A DNA stretch of 45,624 nucleotides from an uncultured Nitrospirota bacterium (GTDB taxonomy: Bacteria > CG2-30-53-67). The notes beneath the pieces were generated by a model. That model searched no databases and was not told the origin of the DNA. It saw only the letters and a list, made by a program, of their open reading frames with translations. A program made the position numbers and the translations under genes. This document shows, piece by piece, positions 41,432 to 45,624 of this stretch. The stretch is from the NCBI GenBank assembly GCA_947259355.1, contig CAMYMF010000016.1:1-45624 (forward strand). Reading direction: 5' to 3'. Every line of letters starts with the position of its first letter. The stretch's first letter is position 1.

Positions 41432-44400
41432 CTATAGCGGGCGGCTCGATTCCTTCACGATACCCCATTTACCGTTTTCCCAGATCAGATCGAGGGTCTT
41501 CACGACCCGGTCACCGTACCCATCCGAACGATACTCCTGTTCAAAAGTGGCCCGGGCCCGCACATCCCCGACTTGGTCCTTCCGAATGTTGCCGATGATG
41601 ATTTCAATGAAGGACGGTTTGAGCAGTCGTCTTTCCCGCTGGATGTACCACGACTTCAGACTGGAGCGACCCGGCGGTTGGAAGGTCTTCGAGTAATGGG
41701 AGAGGTAGGCTTCCAGATTTTGCGCCGCCCAGTTCGCTGCCCAGGAATGGACGAAAGAATCAATCACGCTCAAATCAGGCTTGTCGGCCGTGGTGGCAAC
41801 GGTTACCGTTTCGGGCAGCACCGGTGCCGTTGGAATGGAAGCGACCCTTGTCGGCGCCGCCGACGGAGGCGCTGCGACGGGCTCTACCTTTTGGACAGAC
41901 CGCTGTTCGCTCGCAGCCGTAGGGGCGGCGCTCGCCAGGACTTCGCTGCGAGGCGTGCTCGATGTCTTGCCCTGCAGCATTGTCTGGAGGGACCGAACCG
42001 TCTCCTCCGCAGACGCGTCCGATGGCTTGCCGGGCAGTGCCGCCACCTGGAGCCGCTCCGCCGCCTCACGCTGGGTAGCCAGTTCGCGATGCAGCGCCAC
42101 CAGTTCCCTCTTCAGATCATCCCGTCTTCCCTGTACGGCTTTGAGCGTGTCGGCCAGAAGGGTGTTCTGATCCCTCACCTGGGCAAGCTCAACCATTAAC
42201 TCGCGACTGGCGGTTTCGGACTCGCCCGCCGCCACACGCTGGTTCTCAAGCTCTTGCGCCACGCGCGCCAGCTCCTTGTGAAAAGCCTGTCGATCACTCT
42301 GCTGCTGATCAAATGCTTCTTCCATGACCTGCAGCTGTTCCCGAACGGCGGTGAGCTCTTGTCCCAATCGATCCTGGACGTCGGCGGATTTCGCCAGTGC
42401 CTCGTGCCGGGAATCCTGGAGCGACCGGATCTCTTTGCGTGCCCCGACCAGATCTGACAGCAGGGTATCGCGCACTGTCTCAAAGCTGGCTGCAATCCGG
42501 CGTTGGGTGGCAAGCTCCTCGGCAACCCCGGCGAGCTTCCCGGCCAGCTCCTGTCGCTCGCCGAGGCTCTTTTCCATCTCCGCGAGCTGCGCTCGCAGCG
42601 AGGTTAATTCCTCGCTCAGCGCCTGCTGTGCCCGGACCGACGCTTCGTCCGCCGCCTGACGTGATTCGCGCAGCGCCTTGAGCTCGCTCTTCGCAGAGGC
42701 CAGCTCCGTCGTCATCCCCTGCTGATCGCCGAAGCCTTTCTTCATTTCCGCCAGCTGCGCTTTCAGCGAGGTCACCTCCTGGCTCAGCGCCTGCTGTGCA
42801 CGGGCCGACGCTTCGTCCGCCACCTGGCGTGACTCCCGCAGGGCCTTGAGCTCCCTTTTCGCAGACGTCAGCTCGGCACTCAGTGTCTCACGGGTTCCTG
42901 CAAACGCTGCCACGTTACCCTGTTGGTTCTTAAACGCCACTGTCAAATCTGCCACCTGGGCGGCCAAGCCCTGGTGATTGCCGAGATCCTTTTTCATCTC
43001 TGCCAGCTGCGCCCGCAGCGAGGTCACCTCCTGGCTCAGTTCCTGCTGTGCGCGGGCCGACGCTTCGTCCGCGGCCTGGCGTGACTCCCGCAAGGCTTTC
43101 AGCTCGCTTTTGGCAGACGCCAGCTCTGCCGTCATCCCCTGCTGATCGCCGAAACCTTTCTTCATTTCGGCCAGCTGCCCTTTCAGCGAGGCCACCTCCT
43201 GCTTGAGCGCCTGCTGCGCGTCGGCCGATGCTTCGTCCGCGGCTTGGCGTGACTCCCGCAGCGACCGGATCTCAGCCTTCAATGTGCTCCGGTCCACCTG
43301 TGCGCTTTGCAGCGCAGTTCCCAGCTCGATGTTCTCAGCCTGTACGCCGGAAAGCTCCGCTGCAAATGACTCGCGGGCCGTCTGGAAGCTCTGCGCAGTG
43401 CGACGCTGTGTTTCAAGTTCCTCCGTAACCTTCGCCAACGTCACGGACAGGCCCTGCTGGTCGTGCAGGGCATCGTCCATCTCCGCCAGCTGGGTCCGAA
43501 GAGAGGCGATCTCCTGCCCGAGCTGTGCCTGCGCCTGGGCGGCCTCAGCGACCCTTTCCTGCCGAGCCGTCCGGAGGCCCTGAATCTCCTCACGGGCCGA
43601 GGCCAGTTCGGAAACCAGCTCTTGCCGGGCCGTCTCGAGACTGCCCGCGATTTGCCGCTGACTTTCCAACTCTCCCGCGAGTTTGCTCAGTGACGCTTGC
43701 ATCTCCTGGTGAAACCCCTGAGACTGCGTGGACGCCGCCCGTTGCGAAGCCAATTCCTCGCGCAAAGAGCGAAGCTCTTTTTGCAACTGCTCCCGCTCGC
43801 CGGCCAGACTATCCGCTTTTTTCCCCTGCTCTTTGACATCATTACTGACCGCAGCCAGTTTTGCCGAGACTCCCTTCTGCTCGCTCAGGGTTTTCTCCAT
43901 GCCGGCCAGCTGCGTGCGGAGGCCCGTCAGCTCCTGGCCCAGCTGCGCCCGCGTTTTTGCGGTCTCATCGACGGTTTGCTGCCAATCTTGACGGAGCGCC
44001 CGCAGCTCTTCCCGGGCCGTTTTCAATTGGTCCTCCAAGGTGCCTTTGGCTTCTTTCGCTTGTGCGCGGGTGTCACGCTCGGCAGCGAGTGTCTTACGCA
44101 GGGCACTCAATTCAGTCTTGAGTGCCGCGCGCTCGTTGAGCACCGCACCCAGCTCGTCGCCCATCGAGACAATCCGACCCTGCATGGCGGCCAACTCCGA
44201 CGCCAGCGTGTCCCGCGCCTCGTCGGACTGGGCGGTTCTCTCGCGCTGGCTCTTCAATTCCTTTTCCGTTTGGGTCCACTGCGAAAGCAGGGCCTCATTC
44301 TGGCTCTTCTGCTCACGGAGCGTCTGTTCCAGTTGGCGGAGTTCGGACCCGAGGGCGGCCAGGCCCTGTCCCATCTGCTGGCGGTCCGTCGCGCTCTGCT

Positions 44401-45624
44401 GCAGAAGTGCCTGCTGGGCCTGCAGCTCACGAGCCAGGGGGGCCAGCCCTGCCTTCACATCCTTCTTATCAGACTCCGCCGCTTCCAGCGCGCGGGTCAG
44501 GGCTTCGATCCGTTCACGAGCTGCTGTGAGTTCTGCCGTCAATGCCTGCTGCGCTGCTTGGGCCGCTTCGTCAGCGCGCTCAGCTTTGGCCACCACGGCG
44601 CCTGGTGGGCTCACTGGCATATCCGGCGACACGGCTTTCTCAACGGCAGGCTGAGTCGGTGCCGGCGCTTTCTCTTTCTCCGGTGCAGCTTCTTTCGCCT
44701 GACGGGCCACGGTCATTGCATCGGATGGGACGATCCGGACATAGTCACCGGACACCCAACCGCTCAGCTCTCCGGCCTCAACTTTCAGCCATTTGTCGCG
44801 CGCCTCCTTGATCTCGAGGACTGTCCCGGGATCGAGGGTCTTGATGACACGATAGGTACGACCGGGTCCTCGGCGAAGATTGAGACGCGCGCGGGTCCGG
44901 CCGGTGCGAACCTGGACGGGGGGTGCTGGTTCGTCAGAGGGAGAGAGTGTGCCGACACTGAGATCGGCAGCCTGCACCAACTGCCGGGGATCTGTCTGAA
45001 GACTGCCGAGAATGCCACCTTGGATATTCCGAAACAGCTCTCTTTCCCATTTTTTCCCCTTCGATTCAAGGGTGGCGGTGACGACAATGACAGCGTTCTG
45101 GGCGGGCGCTACATAGAGATACTGTCCACCGTAACCCACCGCCACAAACGCTTCGTTCCCACCTGGGCGCAAATACCAGAGAAAGCCGTAGGTGCCGTAA
45201 ACCTCATGCCTGCCAATCCGGCTTACACGGGTGGAGGTTTGGACCCATGCCGCTGGGACGATCTGACGGCCGCGGTACCGGCCACCATCCAGATAGAGCT
45301 GACCGATTTTCGCGAAATCAAGCGGGATGAGCGAGAGATTGTTGCCTCCCTGATAGATGCCCTGGGGATCTCGATCCCAGCCGTAGAGGGTAACGTTCAT
45401 GGGTGCGAGCAGTTTGCGGATCGCATAGTCTTTGGCACTCATTCCCGTGGCGGCGCTCAGCACGGCGGAAAGCAGGTGGGTATCGCCGGTGCTATACTGA
45501 TGATGCGTGCCCGGATCGGCTACCAGCGGTTGGTCGAGGACGGCCTGGACCCAGTCCCCGTTGAGCACCCATCCATTGTATGACTGATAACTCGTGGGCG
45601 TGAGGCCGGACGTCATGCTTAAAA
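41432..45624 (-). CDS. Serine hydrolase-SH3-coiled-coil-NTF2-like giant fusion (5' end outside window)
   Basis: Partial, with 1394 codons visible from the ATG at 45616 and the frame open beyond (LSMTSGL, a beta-lactamase-class-C motif start). Visible parts: serine hydrolase (about 1-200, with YST at 41-43 for the YxN motif and GYGGQYLYVAP; the SxxK nucleophile is off the edge). An SH3 domain follows (about 240-296; RARLNLRRGPGRTYRVIKTLDPGTV). Then come about 870 residues of coiled coil (about 345-1220) with internal repeats, and a C-terminal NTF2-like domain of the type found in Cds6 L,D-transpeptidases (FVHSWAANWAAQNLEAYLSHY ... FEQEYRSDGYGDRVVKTLDL). The parts suggest periplasmic cell-wall action. 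It converges with the SDR and its repeat. Confidence 0.85.
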   Translation of the reverse strand, partial: LSMTSGLTPTSYQSYNGWVLNGDWVQAVLDQPLVADPGTHHQYSTGDTHLLSAVLSAATGMSAKDYAIRKLLAPMNVTLYGWDRDPQGIYQGGNNLSLIPLDFAKIGQLYLDGGRYRGRQIVPAAWVQTSTRVSRIGRHEVYGTYGFLWYLRPGGNEAFVAVGYGGQYLYVAPAQNAVIVVTATLESKGKKWERELFRNIQGGILGSLQTDPRQLVQAADLSVGTLSPSDEPAPPVQVRTGRTRARLNLRRGPGRTYRVIKTLDPGTVLEIKEARDKWLKVEAGELSGWVSGDYVRIVPSDAMTVARQAKEAAPEKEKAPAPTQPAVEKAVSPDMPVSPPGAVVAKAERADEAAQAAQQALTAELTAARERIEALTRALEAAESDKKDVKAGLAPLARELQAQQALLQQSATDRQQMGQGLAALGSELRQLEQTLREQKSQNEALLSQWTQTEKELKSQRERTAQSDEARDTLASELAAMQGRIVSMGDELGAVLNERAALKTELSALRKTLAAERDTRAQAKEAKGTLEDQLKTAREELRALRQDWQQTVDETAKTRAQLGQELTGLRTQLAGMEKTLSEQKGVSAKLAAVSNDVKEQGKKADSLAGEREQLQKELRSLREELASQRAASTQSQGFHQEMQASLSKLAGELESQRQIAGSLETARQELVSELASAREEIQGLRTARQERVAEAAQAQAQLGQEIASLRTQLAEMDDALHDQQGLSVTLAKVTEELETQRRTAQSFQTARESFAAELSGVQAENIELGTALQSAQVDRSTLKAEIRSLRESRQAADEASADAQQALKQEVASLKGQLAEMKKGFGDQQGMTAELASAKSELKALRESRQAADEASARAQQELSQEVTSLRAQLAEMKKDLGNHQGLAAQVADLTVAFKNQQGNVAAFAGTRETLSAELTSAKRELKALRESRQVADEASARAQQALSQEVTSLKAQLAEMKKGFGDQQGMTTELASAKSELKALRESRQAADEASVRAQQALSEELTSLRAQLAEMEKSLGERQELAGKLAGVAEELATQRRIAASFETVRDTLLSDLVGARKEIRSLQDSRHEALAKSADVQDRLGQELTAVREQLQVMEEAFDQQQSDRQAFHKELARVAQELENQRVAAGESETASRELMVELAQVRDQNTLLADTLKAVQGRRDDLKRELVALHRELATQREAAERLQVAALPGKPSDASAEETVRSLQTMLQGKTSSTPRSEVLASAAPTAASEQRSVQKVEPVAAPPSAAPTRVASIPTAPVLPETVTVATTADKPDLSVIDSFVHSWAANWAAQNLEAYLSHYSKTFQPPGRSSLKSWYIQRERRLLKPSFIEIIIGNIRKDQVGDVRARATFEQEYRSDGYGDRVVKTLDLIWENGKWGIVKESSRPL
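42659..43260. repeat. Heptad-preserving tandem repeats within the coiled-coil gene
   Basis: Inside the fusion gene, the word GCGTGACTCCCGCA or a close variant recurs at 42659, 42827, 43079 and 43247. The spacings are 168, 252 and 168 bp (56, 84 and 56 residues), giving a 420-bp super-repeat. A second anchor, GCTGATCGCCGAA-CCTTTCTTCAT at 42721 and 43141, is also exactly 420 bp apart. All periods are multiples of 21 bp, so the seven-residue coiled-coil register is kept. Confidence 0.8.

Noticed and set aside
43697-45583. A 628-residue plus-strand open frame opposite the giant fusion gene
   Set aside because: It is antisense to a clear coding sequence with domain homology; its leucine-rich text mirrors codon bias of the minus-strand gene and shows no family features or ribosome site.
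1-45624. tRNA or rRNA genes
   Set aside because: No cloverleaf-like or rRNA-like stretch was recognised by eye; a tRNAscan-SE/Infernal run would be decisive.

Overview
This 45.6-kb window comes from a Gram-negative, GC-rich bacterial chromosome. The evidence is many lipoprotein signals with outer-membrane or periplasmic proteins (AsmA, RND pump, Tpx, M48 protease), short dense operons and strong Shine-Dalgarno sites. The mix of rubrerythrin-like, rhodanese and selenoprotein genes with GGGGGA/TCCCCC intergenic hairpins suggests Desulfobacterota/deltaproteobacteria or a neighbouring phylum such as Nitrospirota. That placement is inference; no rRNA or tRNA gene was seen.

Layout. 0-9.5 kb: the start of a secreted alkyl sulfatase, a large AsmA-type protein, a DUF3313 lipoprotein, an M48 metalloprotease lipoprotein, an HU protein with a histone-like tail, and an ABC-2 type ATPase/permease pair. 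9.6-12.4 kb: a plus-strand run of a small ferritin-like protein, a DUF2231 membrane protein, an FAD oxidoreductase of the SelD-N-terminal type (TIGR03169) and a rhodanese-ferritin fusion. The catalytic cysteine codon of that rhodanese is an in-frame TGA followed by a well-placed hairpin with a GGUC loop, so I call it a selenoprotein. 12.4-13.9 kb: a REP-associated tyrosine transposase (RAYT) bracketed by inverted clusters of GGTGCCAGGTAC; another cluster lies alone at 7.2-7.4 kb. 13.9-22.3 kb: rhodanese-metallo-beta-lactamase protein, PEP carboxylase, MscS channel, old-yellow-enzyme homologue, DUF2459 protein and an unknown membrane protein. 22.4-32.5 kb: CHASE hybrid histidine kinase, RND adaptor and pump, and a REC-PAS-GGDEF-EAL protein. 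32.5-37 kb: MgtE and a tandem universal stress protein set among decayed genes (a chimeric Hsp20 remnant, a threonine synthase/dipeptide-epimerase chimera, an NhaA remnant). 37.2-45.6 kb: a barstar/guanyl-RNase pair, a lipoprotein thiol peroxidase, an exported protein of unknown function, an SDR between two inverted-repeat elements, and a very large serine hydrolase-SH3-coiled-coil-NTF2-like fusion that runs off the end.

The best candidate for a little-described system is the 9.6-12.4 kb block: a predicted Sec-rhodanese fused to a ferritin-like domain, next to an oxidoreductase family known as a SelD fusion partner. A role in selenium or persulfide handling under oxidative stress is inferred from this. 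The giant coiled-coil hydrolase, with repeat periods that are multiples of the heptad, and the concentration of deletion-fusion pseudogenes at 32.5-37 kb also merit attention.
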